64,000 nucleotides of DNA from Ensifer sesbaniae (GCF_013283665.1 NZ_JABEKU010000001.1:2781594-2845593); one strand, 5' to 3'; shown: positions 8,913 to 17,795, counted from the first letter of the stretch. Numbers and translations: made by a program. The notes: generated by a model not told the origin, from the sequence alone.

Positions 8913-9695
8913 TTATTGTGCTGAAAGTGCCGCTGCGCCTTTGCGGAGCAATCCTTCCAGGTAATCGGCCATGACCCTTTGGCCGATTTCGTTGCGAATG
9001 AGATCGTTGCGGATCTCGATCATCACATTCGGCAGTCCGTTGTGGACGCCGTATTCGATCAGGCTATGGGTGACGCCGTCGGCGGGCCCGTAGGGCTCGT
9101 TGCGACGAATGTCGTAGGAAACCTGGCCCTTCGTTGCGAGCCCCAGCATGTGGTCGGCGAGGCGCCTGTCGGCATCGTGCAGGATGCCGACCTCGACCGC
9201 CCGCGGCCTGCCGAAATAGACGGGCGTGAAGCTGTGCATGGTCACGAGGACGGGCGGCCTGCCGGCCGCCTTGCGTTCGGAAACGAACCGCGCGACGGCG
9301 TCATGGAACGGCCGGTAGATCTCGTCCACGCGCGCCTGGCGCTCCTCGGCCGACATCGTGCGGTTTCCCGGGACCTCGTAAATTTCGCTCATAACCGGCA
9401 TCGCCGCCTCGGCCTCGGGCGGGCGGTTGCAATCATAGGCAAGCCGTGAAAAGCGTTGATAGATCAGCGCCGCATCAAGCTTGGCGGCGAGAAACTTGGC
9501 AACGGCGAGCGCGCCGGGGTCCCAGGCGATGTGGCTTTCGAGCGCCTGCTCGGTGAGGCCCAGCGTTCCCAGGCGCTCCGGTAGACGGCGTGAGGCGTGC
9601 TCGCAGACGAGCACGACATCACCCTTCCCGGCGGCGTTTTCGATCGCAACCGGATCGCCATCTGCTTCGGTCAAAAGTCGCGTCAACACCGGCAT
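8913..9695 (-). CDS. N-formylglutamate amidohydrolase family protein
   Basis: A 260-residue zinc amidohydrolase of the HutG/N-formylglutamate deformylase family. The motifs CEHASRRLP (~res 31-39), SHIAWDPGA, DCNRPP and TMHSFTPVYFG hold the family's predicted metal ligands and substrate arginines. It is first in the minus-strand operon, ~110 bases upstream of the permease. The nearest lyase and urocanase homologues are 35 kb away in a different operon, so a histidine-pathway role is unlikely. I infer that it hydrolyses a gamma-glutamyl amide produced by the ligase in this operon, the job PuuD does in the putrescine pathway with an unrelated fold. The family assignment is firm and the substrate is an inference. 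Confidence 0.82.
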   Translation of the reverse strand: MPVLTRLLTEADGDPVAIENAAGKGDVVLVCEHASRRLPERLGTLGLTEQALESHIAWDPGALAVAKFLAAKLDAALIYQRFSRLAYDCNRPPEAEAAMPVMSEIYEVPGNRTMSAEERQARVDEIYRPFHDAVARFVSERKAAGRPPVLVTMHSFTPVYFGRPRAVEVGILHDADRRLADHMLGLATKGQVSYDIRRNEPYGPADGVTHSLIEYGVHNGLPNVMIEIRNDLIRNEIGQRVMADYLEGLLRKGAAALSAQ

Positions 9696-9861
9696 CCCCT
9701 ATTGCCCCGTTAGACGTTCGTTAATGAAAAGAATTCTTCAGAGTCTGACGAGTGTCAATCGAAATCTGAAACGATCTCTTCAAAATTGCGATTGACTCCA
9801 ATTGTGACAGCGATGTTTAATCTGTCATAAACCGGCTCTAGATCGGTTCAGGGGAGACAAT
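9696..9861. promoter_or_regulatory. divergent promoter region with two 14-bp operator-like sites
   Basis: The region between the amidohydrolase (minus) and the RpiR regulator (plus) holds two related 14-mers, GAAAAGAATTCTTC at 9726-9739 and GAAACGATCTCTTC at 9768-9781. They share GAAA-N-GA-NNN-CTTC and start 42 bases apart, four helical turns. A sigma70-like TTGACT (9792-9797) with TTTAAT (9816-9821), 18-base spacing, points toward the regulator. This layout suggests the regulator binds here to control both directions. Confidence 0.5.
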
Positions 9862-10740
9862 TTGACCAGCAAGGCTGCATCCACGACGGTGTCGGATGTG
9901 ATCACTGCCCACTTCACTGCGCTGACCCGCGCGGAGAAGCAGTTGGCGGAGACGCTTCTCGACAATTATCCCGTCTCGGGGCTCGGTTCGATCACCACGG
10001 TCGCCGAGAACGCCGGTGTTTCGACCCCCACCGTCGCACGCATGGTGCAAAAGCTCGGCTTCCGCGGCTTTCCGGATTTCCAGGCGAGGCTGCACCAGGA
10101 ACTGGAAGCGACGATTTCCAACCCGATCGCCAAGCATGACCGCTGGGCCGCCAATGCACCCGGCACCCATACGCTCAATCGCTTCGCCGATGCGATCACC
10201 AGCAACCTGCGCGAGACGCTGACACAGATCGAGCCGCAGGATTTCGACGAGGCCGCCGCCCTGATCGCCGACCGCAAGCGCAGCATCTATCTGCTCGGCG
10301 GACGCATCACCCACGCCCTTGCCGATTATCTCTTCACCCACCTTCAGGTCATCCGGCCGGGCGTCACCGAAATCGCCTCCAATGCCAGCGCCTGGCCGCA
10401 CTACGTGCTCGACATGCGCCACGGCGACGTGCTGATTCTCTTCGACATTCGCCGCTACGAGCAGGAGATGGCGACGCTCGCCAAATCCGCCCGCGAGCGT
10501 GGCGTCGAGATCGTCCTGTTCACCGATCGCTGGACCTCGCCGGTCGCCAAGTCCGCCTCCCGCGTGTTCCGCTCGCAGATCGAAGTGCCCTCGGCCTGGG
10601 ACAGCTCGGTGGTGATCCTGTTCCTGATCGAAGCGCTGATCGAGGCCGTGCAGAGTTCGAACTGGGAGGAAACCCGAGATCGGATGAAGACGCTCGAGGG
10701 CCTGTTCGATTCCACCCGCATCTTTCGCAAACCTGTCTAG
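9862..10740 (+). CDS. RpiR-family transcriptional regulator
   Basis: A 292-residue regulator. The N-terminal HTH_6 domain (~res 8-85) contains SITTVAENAGVSTPTVARMVQKLGF, the helix-turn-helix typical of RpiR/MurR proteins. The C-terminal SIS domain (~res 125-275) starts at IYLLGGRITHALADYL and binds phosphosugar-like or other small effectors. The start codon is TTG at 9862, chosen because GGGGAG lies at 9851-9856 and there is no ATG nearby. It is divergent from the amine-utilisation operon and most likely regulates it. RpiR proteins can repress or activate, and the sequence does not say which. Confidence 0.85.
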   Translation: MTSKAASTTVSDVITAHFTALTRAEKQLAETLLDNYPVSGLGSITTVAENAGVSTPTVARMVQKLGFRGFPDFQARLHQELEATISNPIAKHDRWAANAPGTHTLNRFADAITSNLRETLTQIEPQDFDEAAALIADRKRSIYLLGGRITHALADYLFTHLQVIRPGVTEIASNASAWPHYVLDMRHGDVLILFDIRRYEQEMATLAKSARERGVEIVLFTDRWTSPVAKSASRVFRSQIEVPSAWDSSVVILFLIEALIEAVQSSNWEETRDRMKTLEGLFDSTRIFRKPV

Positions 10741-10892
10741 GAGAGCTCGCCGACCCGTTCACGGAATTTCATACAGTTGTGCGACAGTGGCCCGCCGGAT
10801 CAAAAAAAACAAATGTTCTTCCAACGACATAGGCGGCGCGAACGGAAAAATCGCTGTCACATTACTTTCATCGCATCTCTTTAACAGCCTAA

Positions 10893-10999
10893 TGCATGTC
10901 TCCTTAAATCGACCTCGATTTAAGGACGAAGACATGCAGCAAATCAAAGTCCTACAGCGACCTTTGCGCGTCTGATAAGACGCGCAAAGGTCGCTGTAG
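10893..10999 (-). repeat. RIME1 mosaic repeat, copy 3
   Basis: Two palindromes, the best preserved of the four copies. TGCATGTC with GACATGCA flanks a CTTAAATCGA/TCGATTTAAG stem, then CTACAGCGACCTTTGCGC pairs with GCGCAAAGGTCGCTGTAG over about 22 bp. It ends 54 bases before the start of the downstream binding-protein gene, inside what must be its promoter or leader. The rest of 10741-11053 shows no gene. Confidence 0.9.
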
Positions 11000-11053
11000 C
11001 CGAAATCGACTGAAAACCCAACGAAATTGACTAAACCCATAAGGAGAACACCA

Positions 11054-12160
11054 GTGATTTCAAAGACCCATCGCCTGCTTTCGCTCTCCACCGCCGTTTT
11101 CCTGGCGACGACCGCAATTGCCGCAGCCGAGCCGAGCGCCGAGCTCATCGAAGCCGCCAAGAAGGAAGGCATGCTGACCACCATCGCCCTGCCCCACGAC
11201 TGGTGCGGCTATGGCGACGTCATCGCCTCTTTCAAGGCCAAGTATCCGGAAATCCAGGTCAACGAACTGAACCCTGACGCCGGCTCCGCTGACGAAGTCG
11301 AGGCCGTCAAGGCCAACAAGGACAACAAGGGTCCGCAGGCTCCTGACGTCGTCGACGTCGGTCTCGCCTTCGGTCCGCAGATGAAGGCCGAAGGCCTGCT
11401 GCAGCCTTACAAGGTCTCCACCTGGGACGAAATCCCCGATACCGTCAAGGACGCCGAAGGCTACTGGTACGGCGACTACTACGGCGTGATGTCCTTCCTC
11501 GTGAACAAGGACCTCGTCCAGAACACGCCGAAGGACTGGGCTGACCTGCTGAAGCCGGAATATGCCGGTCAGGTCGCTCTCGCCGGCGATCCGCGTGCCT
11601 CGAACCAGGCGATCCTCGGCGTTCTCGCCGCCGGTCTCGCCAAGGGCGCGAAGGCGGGCAAGGAAGCCGGTGAGGCCGGTCTCGGCTACTTCGCCGAACT
11701 GAACAAGGCCGGCAACTTCGTTCCTGTCATCGGCAAGTCCGGCACGCTCGCCCAGGGCTCTACCCCGATCATCGTCGCCTGGGACTACAACGCCCTCGGC
11801 TGGGGCAAGACGCTTGCCGGCAACCCGCCGACCGAAGTCGTCGTTCCGGCCAGCGGCGTTCTCGCCGGCGTCTACGTTCAGGGCATCTCGGCCTATGCGC
11901 CGCACCCGAACGCCGCCAAGCTGTGGATGGAGCACCTCTATTCCGACGAAGGCCAGCTTGGCTGGCTGAAGGGCTTCTGCCACCCGGCTCGCTTCAACGC
12001 CATGGTCAAGGCCGGCAAGGTTCCGCAGGAACTGATCGACGCCCTGCCACCGGCTGCGTCTTATGAAAAGGCCTACTTCCCGACGCTCGAAGAAGTCGAC
12101 GCCAACAAGGCTGCCGTCACCGGCGGCTGGGACGCCGTCGTCGGCACGAACGTCCAGTAA
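11054..12160 (+). CDS. ABC transporter periplasmic substrate-binding protein
   Basis: A 368-residue precursor. The start is GTG at 11054, preceded by AAGGAGA at 11041-11047. A longer in-frame TTG start at 11027 has no such site. The first ~27 residues are a Sec signal peptide, with a hydrophobic core and likely cleavage after ATTAIAAA. The mature part is a cluster D/class II binding protein of the iron/polyamine/phosphonate kind (ELIEAAKKEG at its start, periodic AWDYNALGWG later). It is followed by a hairpin and then two permeases and an ATPase on the same strand, forming a complete importer. The substrate is unknown. The Fe(III), 2-aminoethylphosphonate and small-carboxylate binders all share this fold. 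Confidence 0.88.
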   Translation: MISKTHRLLSLSTAVFLATTAIAAAEPSAELIEAAKKEGMLTTIALPHDWCGYGDVIASFKAKYPEIQVNELNPDAGSADEVEAVKANKDNKGPQAPDVVDVGLAFGPQMKAEGLLQPYKVSTWDEIPDTVKDAEGYWYGDYYGVMSFLVNKDLVQNTPKDWADLLKPEYAGQVALAGDPRASNQAILGVLAAGLAKGAKAGKEAGEAGLGYFAELNKAGNFVPVIGKSGTLAQGSTPIIVAWDYNALGWGKTLAGNPPTEVVVPASGVLAGVYVQGISAYAPHPNAAKLWMEHLYSDEGQLGWLKGFCHPARFNAMVKAGKVPQELIDALPPAASYEKAYFPTLEEVDANKAAVTGGWDAVVGTNVQ

Positions 12161-12178
12161 GCCTTTCCACAGAGATGT

Positions 12179-12206
12179 CGCCCCGACCGGTTTTCCGGTC
12201 GGGGCA
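12179..12206 (+). terminator. hairpin between binding protein and permease genes
   Basis: CCCCGACCGG at 12181-12190 and CCGGTCGGGG at 12195-12204 form a perfect 10-bp stem with a TTTT loop, 20 bases past the binding-protein stop. No T-run follows, so it is more likely an mRNA-stabilising or attenuating hairpin that keeps binding-protein levels above permease levels than a full terminator. Confidence 0.65.
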
Positions 12207-12289
12207 CTTACGTTATTCGTAAGGAATTCAACTTCTTAGAACACCAATAACGCCCGCGTCGACAACGCGGCTTCAGGGGCGCGAACGGA

Positions 12290-13171
12290 ATGTCATCTGC
12301 TAAACCCGACGCCAGCCCGCCGGCGCGTCGCCTGCCGCTTCACTGGCTGGGCATCGTGCCCTTTGCCGCCTTCGTGACGCTGTTTCTGATATTGCCGACG
12401 ATGAAGATCGTGGTCGGTGCCTTTCAGACGCCGGACGGCAGCTTCACCCTCGACAACATCCGGGGCCTCTTCACGCCATCCATTCTTGCTGCCTATTGGA
12501 TCTCCATCAAGATCAGCATCGCCTCGGCGCTTCTCGGCTGCCTGATCGGCTTTGCCATGGCCTCGGCCATCGTCTTCGGCGGCTTGCCGAAGGGCATCCG
12601 TGGCCCGCTTCTGACCTTTTCCGGCGTCGCCTCCAACTTTGCCGGCGTGCCGCTCGCCTTCGCCTTTCTCGCGACCCTTGGTCCAGTCGGCATCCTCACC
12701 GTCTTCCTGCGCTCGAACTTCGGCTTCGACCTCAGGATGCTCGGCTTCAACCTCCTGTCCTTCTGGGGGCTGACGATCACCTATCTCTTCTTCCAGATCC
12801 CGCTGATGATCCTGATCATCACGCCGGCGCTGGACGGACTGAAGCGCGAATGGCGCGAGGCCGCCGAAATCCTCGGTGCCACCGGCCCGCAATACTGGCG
12901 CATGGTCGCCTTCCCGATCCTGCTGCCGTCGTTGCTCGGCACACTGGCGCTCCTCTTCGCCAATGCCTTCGGCGCGGTTGCGACCGCCATCGCGCTCACC
13001 GGCTCGTCGCTCTCGATCGTGCCCATCCTGCTCTTCGCCCAGATCCGCGGCGACGTGCTCGGCAATCCGCATCTCGGCTACGCGCTCGCCTTCGGCATGA
13101 TCGTCGTCACCGGCATTGCCAACGCGATCTACATCTGGCTCCGCGCCCGCAGCGAAAGGTGGCTGAAATGA
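12290..13171 (+). CDS. ABC transporter permease
   Basis: A 293-residue inner-membrane permease of the binding-protein-dependent type, with about six transmembrane helices. The EAA loop is visible as EWREAAEILGATGPQYWRMV (~res 185-205), which docks the ATPase. It is the first of two permeases and its stop overlaps the next start as ATGA. With the preceding binding protein and following ATPase it makes a heterodimeric-permease importer like those for polyamines or iron. The N-terminus carries a ~18-residue Pro/Arg-rich cytoplasmic tail before the first helix. Confidence 0.88.
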   Translation: MSSAKPDASPPARRLPLHWLGIVPFAAFVTLFLILPTMKIVVGAFQTPDGSFTLDNIRGLFTPSILAAYWISIKISIASALLGCLIGFAMASAIVFGGLPKGIRGPLLTFSGVASNFAGVPLAFAFLATLGPVGILTVFLRSNFGFDLRMLGFNLLSFWGLTITYLFFQIPLMILIITPALDGLKREWREAAEILGATGPQYWRMVAFPILLPSLLGTLALLFANAFGAVATAIALTGSSLSIVPILLFAQIRGDVLGNPHLGYALAFGMIVVTGIANAIYIWLRARSERWLK

Positions 13172-13950
13172 AGAAGATCTGGGCCTGGGGCGCCCTCCTT
13201 TTCAGCCTCCTCTATTTCACCCTGCCGCTCATCGGCATGACCAACTTCTCGCTGAAGATGCGGCGCGGCGAATATTCCTTCGACGCCTACGGCAAGGTCT
13301 TCACCGATCCGCGTTTCCAGGAGACCTTCACCTATTCGGTGATGCAGGCGCTGTTCACCATCGTCTTCGGCGTGCTTCTCGTCGTACCGACCGCCTATTG
13401 GGTCCGGCTAAAGCTGCCGCGGTTGCGCCCCGTTATCGAGTTCATCACGCTGTTGCCGCTGGTCATTCCGGCGATTGTCATCGTCTTCGGCTATATCCGG
13501 CTCTACAACACCTCGAGCTGGCTGCCGCTGACCGGCACGGTCACCGGTACCAACATCCTCTTGATGTTCGGCTATGCGACGCTCGCCTTGCCCTACATGT
13601 ACCGCGCAGTCGATACCGGGCTTCGGACCATCGATGTCGCGACGCTTACCGAAGCCGCCCAGAGCCTCGGCGCCGGATGGGCCACCATCCTGGCAAAGAT
13701 CATCCTGCCGAACGTGCTCGTCGCGGTACTGTCAGGCGCCTTCCTGACCTTCGCCATCGTCATTGGCGAGTTCACCATGGCGGCGCTCTTGAACCGGCCG
13801 GCCTTCGGCCCGTACATGCAGCTTCTCGGCGCCAACCGCGCCTATGAGCCGGCCGCACTCGCCGTCATCGCATTCGGCATCACCTGGGGCTGCCTCGGCC
13901 TCATCCAGCTCGTCTCGCGCTTCCAGAAAAGCGCGCCTCCCAAGGCCTGA
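13168..13950 (+). CDS. ABC transporter permease
   Basis: A 260-residue inner-membrane permease starting MKKIWAWG at 13168, overlapping the upstream stop by four bases (ATGA). About six transmembrane helices. The EAA loop is TEAAQSLGAGWATILAKIILP (~res 160-180). It is the second half of the permease dimer. The ATPase gene begins 11 bases after its stop. Its fold matches the PotC/PhnV-like partner in polyamine and phosphonate importers. The substrate is not inferable. Confidence 0.88.
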   Translation: MKKIWAWGALLFSLLYFTLPLIGMTNFSLKMRRGEYSFDAYGKVFTDPRFQETFTYSVMQALFTIVFGVLLVVPTAYWVRLKLPRLRPVIEFITLLPLVIPAIVIVFGYIRLYNTSSWLPLTGTVTGTNILLMFGYATLALPYMYRAVDTGLRTIDVATLTEAAQSLGAGWATILAKIILPNVLVAVLSGAFLTFAIVIGEFTMAALLNRPAFGPYMQLLGANRAYEPAALAVIAFGITWGCLGLIQLVSRFQKSAPPKA

Positions 13951-13961
13951 GGACCACACCC

Positions 13962-15023
13962 ATGAGTTTCCTGTCACTCACCAGCTTAAAAAAATCCTTC
14001 GGCCCCGTTCAGGTCGTGCACGATTTCAACATGGACATCGAGAAAGGCGAGTTCGTCTCCTTCCTCGGGCCTTCGGGCTGCGGCAAGACGACGGTGCTGC
14101 GCATGATCGCCGGCTTCGAGACGCCGACCAGCGGCAAGATCGTCATCAACGGCCGCGACCAGAATTCGCTGAAGCCCAACCAGCGCAACATCGGCATGGT
14201 GTTCCAGGCCTATGCGCTGTTTCCCAACATGAACGTGCAGGACAACGTCGCCTTCGGCCTGAAGGTCGCGGGCGTCGACAAGTCGGAGATCGAGGCACGG
14301 GTGAAGCAGATGCTCGGGCTGATCAAGCTCGAGCATCTGGCGGACCGCTTCCCCTACCAGCTCTCCGGCGGCCAGCAGCAGCGCGTGGCCCTTGCCCGCG
14401 CCATCGCGGTCAAGCCGCAGGTGCTGCTGCTCGACGAGCCGCTTTCGGCGCTCGACGCCAAGATCCGCGTATCGCTGCGCGAGGAAATCCGGCAGATCCA
14501 GCAGCAGCTCGGCATCACCACCGTCTTCGTCACCCATGACCAGGAAGAGGCCCTGTCGATCTCCGACCGCATCGTCGTCATGAATGCCGGCCGCGCCGAC
14601 CAGATCGGCACCCCCTTCGAGATCTACAACACGCCGTCAACGCGCTTCGTCGCGTCCTTCGTCGGCACGCTGAACATCATCGAGGGCAAGGTCACGGATC
14701 CCGCTTCCGGATCCGTGACGATCGGCAACCAGCAGGTGGCGCTCAAGGACCCGATTGCCGGCATGAAGGGCGGCGACAGCATCTCGCTGGCGCTGCGTCC
14801 CGAAGCGGGCTCGATCGCCGAAGGCGCGAAGGGCGATACCGCACTTGCCGGCGAGGTCGTCTCGACCAGCTTCCTCGGCTCGGTCATCCGCACGCGGCTG
14901 CGCGTCGGCGGCGACGTCATCTCCTTCGACATGTTCAACAATCCGGGCGTCACCCCGCCCGTCTCCGGCGACAACGTCACGCTGCGCTTCGCCGCCAAGG
15001 ATCTGCTCGTCATTCGCGAGTGA
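13962..15023 (+). CDS. ABC transporter ATP-binding protein (polyamine/iron type)
   Basis: A 353-residue ATPase with all motifs intact: Walker A GPSGCGKTT (~res 37-45), Q-loop VFQAYALFPNM, signature LSGGQQQR (~res 135), Walker B LLLDEPLSALD and switch His in VTHDQEEA. The C-terminal ~110 residues form a TOBE domain, as in PotA and FbpC. It energises the preceding permease pair as a homodimer. A perfect 11-bp inverted repeat (GTCACGGATCC, 14691-14719) lies inside the coding region at the start of the TOBE domain. I see no role for it. Confidence 0.9.
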   Translation: MSFLSLTSLKKSFGPVQVVHDFNMDIEKGEFVSFLGPSGCGKTTVLRMIAGFETPTSGKIVINGRDQNSLKPNQRNIGMVFQAYALFPNMNVQDNVAFGLKVAGVDKSEIEARVKQMLGLIKLEHLADRFPYQLSGGQQQRVALARAIAVKPQVLLLDEPLSALDAKIRVSLREEIRQIQQQLGITTVFVTHDQEEALSISDRIVVMNAGRADQIGTPFEIYNTPSTRFVASFVGTLNIIEGKVTDPASGSVTIGNQQVALKDPIAGMKGGDSISLALRPEAGSIAEGAKGDTALAGEVVSTSFLGSVIRTRLRVGGDVISFDMFNNPGVTPPVSGDNVTLRFAAKDLLVIRE

Positions 15024-15143
15024 GCGAGCCGGACGTCACCGGAACGATTTCTTCCGATGACGTCGGTCTCTGGAAAAATCTGTCGTGATTTCCGCTGTTT
15101 TCGTCGCGACCTGCGTTTGACCGCGCACGGCCGAGCTATATAG

Positions 15144-15860
<717 letters not shown>

Positions 15861-15886
15861 CAGGGCGAGATCGCCAGACGTGCGGC

Positions 15887-15937
15887 TGCCCCTCATCCGG
15901 CTGCCGCCACCTTCTCCCCGCCAGCGGGGAGAAGGAC
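15887..15937. repeat. rhizobial pyrimidine-rich palindrome (CCTTCTCCCC type)
   Basis: CCCCTCATCCGG, a short CTGCCG stem, CCTTCTCCCCGC, CA, GCGGGGAGAAGG. Lies directly after ribH and could work as its 3' hairpin. Confidence 0.85.
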
Positions 15938-16030
15938 ACGCTTGGCGCGCTCGGCGCCTCCCGGTAGGCAACCGTTAAAGCCGCATTCACGGCGTCAACC
16001 ACAACCATCCCGGCCAGCGGTGGATCGCGT

Positions 16031-16176
16031 CCCCTCTCCCCGCCTGCGGGGAGAGGGCTACAGCGCCGCGCGTCTTTTAAGACGCGCTAAGGTCGCTGTA
16101 GCACTTTGAATCGCTGCATAATTTTGTCCTTAAATCGATTCCGATTTAAGGAATTATGCAGTCGGGTGAGGGGCAA
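16031..16176. repeat. CCCTCTCCCC palindrome interrupted by a RIME1 element
   Basis: 16031-16057 is the usual CCCCTCTCCCCGC/GCGGGGAGAGGG palindrome and 16162-16176 is its usual tail, (T)CGGGTGAGGGGC. In the intact copies at 5638 and 45276 these halves are contiguous. Here a complete RIME1 lies between them. The rest of the 15861-16299 gap shows nothing else. Confidence 0.8.
16058..16161 (+). repeat. RIME1 mosaic repeat, copy 4 (nested)
   Basis: CTACAGCG to CGCTGTAG palindrome, then CTGCATAATT to AATTATGCAG palindrome around CTTAAATCGATTCCGATTTAAGG. Same orientation as copy 2. The outer ends differ (CATAATT instead of CATGTC) but pair with each other, so base changes are compensated. It is inserted inside another palindromic element. 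Confidence 0.9.
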
Positions 16177-16299
16177 TCCCACGCGAAAGCTGAACGGCCG
16201 CCCCCTGCTTGAATCAACCTCTGAAGCGCCTGAATCAATCCGGCAGCTCCAGCCAACAAACCCTTGTTTCGACTCCCGAATCCCGCCTACGGCACCAGC

Positions 16300-17568
16300 T
16301 CACCCATGCAGGCTGCGCTCCAGCGCCGCCATGCGGTGCCGGTGCCCTGCCACCTCGTAGCCGACGATGGTGACGACAGGCGCCAGCGTCAGGATGATCA
16401 GGCACGCCGCCATGTCGAGTCCGGCCATCGCCGCGGCCACGGAGGTCACCAGCACCAGCGCCGTGCCCGCGAGCAGCCAGAGATGCAGCCGATCCGTCTG
16501 CTGCAGCAGATAGGCGTACATCGCGTAGAAAAGGCCTATGTAGAATGCGACGGGCACCGCGACCGTCAGCACCGTTGCAACCGAGCCGATATGGGCCTTC
16601 TGTTCGATATAATAGGCCGCCACGTGCAGCCCGGCGCCGGTTGCGACGATCGATGCGAAGATCGGCATGTGGCCATAGCCCCAGACGAAAGACCGCTTGA
16701 GACGGTGGTGGTGCAGAATCTCGGCGCTCGGCAGCAGGAAATAGATCCACCACATGCCGAAGGTGAGGCCCGTACCCGCGAGGCAGACGAGCGCGACGTC
16801 GAGGTTCCAGCCCGCGCCCTCGACCACGGCGGAGATTGAGGCAACCGTGCCGACCACCCCCTCCCCGAGTGCGATGATCGCAAGCAGCCCATAGCGCTCG
16901 GCGATGTGATGCGCATGCCAGGGCGTTCCGCCATACCGCGTCTCGGCGATATAGGGACCGAGCATCTCGATCGCCGTCAGCACGACGACCATGGCAAAGG
17001 TCACCGCCAGCGAGAAGTCGAAGAAGATCAGCACGATCCAGCCGAGTTGGGCGGCGCTGATCGCCTTCACATAGACCATGCACGCCTCGCGCCGCGCCGG
17101 ATCCTGCCGGCTGGCGCGCAGCCACTGGGAGACCATCGCCACGCGCATGACGACATAGCCGAGCACCATGACGCCGTTGTTGAGGTGCTCACCCTTGTCG
17201 ATCGACTCGAACATCGGCGGCAGGCCGATCGCCAGGATCAGGACGCCGACCATCTGCACCATGGTGACGCTGCGAAAGATCCAGTCGTCCGTGTCGTAGG
17301 CCGAGGCGAACCAGCTGAAATTGATCCAGGCCCAGCAGATGGCGAAGGTGGCGAAGCCGAAGCCGATCAGCCCGGCGATGAAGTGGCCCTCGGCGAAGAG
17401 ATGCGCCAGCTGCGAGGCGGCAAGGCTGAAGGCGATGACGAAAGTCAGGTCGAACAGAAGTTCGAGCGTCGTCGCCGTCCTGTGGTGTTCCTGCGTGTCA
17501 CGGCCCCTCATGCGCGAGACATGGTGGTGCGCGCCTTGATGCGGCCCGGTCGAGGTTGTTTCAGTCAT
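16300..17568 (-). CDS. LtrA-like (low temperature requirement A) membrane protein
   Basis: A 422-residue polytopic membrane protein of the LtrA family, with about ten to twelve hydrophobic segments. The family N-terminal signature is visible as ATTLELLFDLTFVIAFS (~res 31-47). Other motifs are HIAERYGLLAIIALGEGVVG (~res 200) and the His-rich LHHHRLKRSFVWGYGH. I chose ATG at 17568 over one 21 codons upstream because the family motif then sits at the usual distance and AAAGG precedes it. LtrA was named from a Listeria cold-growth mutant and its biochemical role is unknown. The soluble N-terminus is rich in His. The gene stands alone. Confidence 0.8.
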   Translation of the reverse strand: MTETTSTGPHQGAHHHVSRMRGRDTQEHHRTATTLELLFDLTFVIAFSLAASQLAHLFAEGHFIAGLIGFGFATFAICWAWINFSWFASAYDTDDWIFRSVTMVQMVGVLILAIGLPPMFESIDKGEHLNNGVMVLGYVVMRVAMVSQWLRASRQDPARREACMVYVKAISAAQLGWIVLIFFDFSLAVTFAMVVVLTAIEMLGPYIAETRYGGTPWHAHHIAERYGLLAIIALGEGVVGTVASISAVVEGAGWNLDVALVCLAGTGLTFGMWWIYFLLPSAEILHHHRLKRSFVWGYGHMPIFASIVATGAGLHVAAYYIEQKAHIGSVATVLTVAVPVAFYIGLFYAMYAYLLQQTDRLHLWLLAGTALVLVTSVAAAMAGLDMAACLIILTLAPVVTIVGYEVAGHRHRMAALERSLHG

Positions 17569-17653
17569 GCAGCGGCGCCTTTCATTTGACGATCCGAAAG
17601 AATGTTCAAATATTTGCCGAAGCTTCGTCAAGACGACGGACAGCCCCCGAACA

Positions 17654-17683
17654 TGAAAACGCCCGGCATTGCTGCCGGGCGTC
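17654..17683 (-). terminator. intrinsic terminator of the tetritol operon
   Basis: On the minus strand a perfect 10-bp stem (ACGCCCGGCA with TGCCGGGCGT, 17659-17682) is followed by TTTTCATG. It lies ~100 bases after the rpiB stop, at the end of the long minus-strand polyol locus. Confidence 0.8.
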
Positions 17684-17746
17684 TCGTCACGATGCCTGAG
17701 GGAGGATCAACGGGCGTCGCGAGATCAGTTATGCCTTGATATACGT

Positions 17747-17795
17747 GAGCGGGATGCGGGCGGAAAACCGCACACACGTTTGCTATCCCGCTCTG
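17747..17795. repeat. gagcgggatgcggg palindromic repeat, copy 2
   Basis: GAGCGGGATGCGGGCGG, then AAAACCGCACACACG, then CTATCCCGCTCTG. The outer arms pair, and an inner GCGG/CCGC stem forms. Its right edge overlaps the last codons and the stop of rpiB. Confidence 0.85.

Noticed and set aside
12496-13950. A 484-codon plus-strand frame apparently joining both permeases
   Set aside because: Only the part from 13168 is the true PotC-like permease. The earlier part is an out-of-frame reading of the first permease, rich in Arg, Pro and Ala.
14691-14719. Perfect 11-bp inverted repeat GTCACGGATCC inside an ABC ATPase gene
   Set aside because: It is fully within coding sequence at the TOBE domain, with no T-run. 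It is probably a codon-level coincidence, so not called a terminator or operator.
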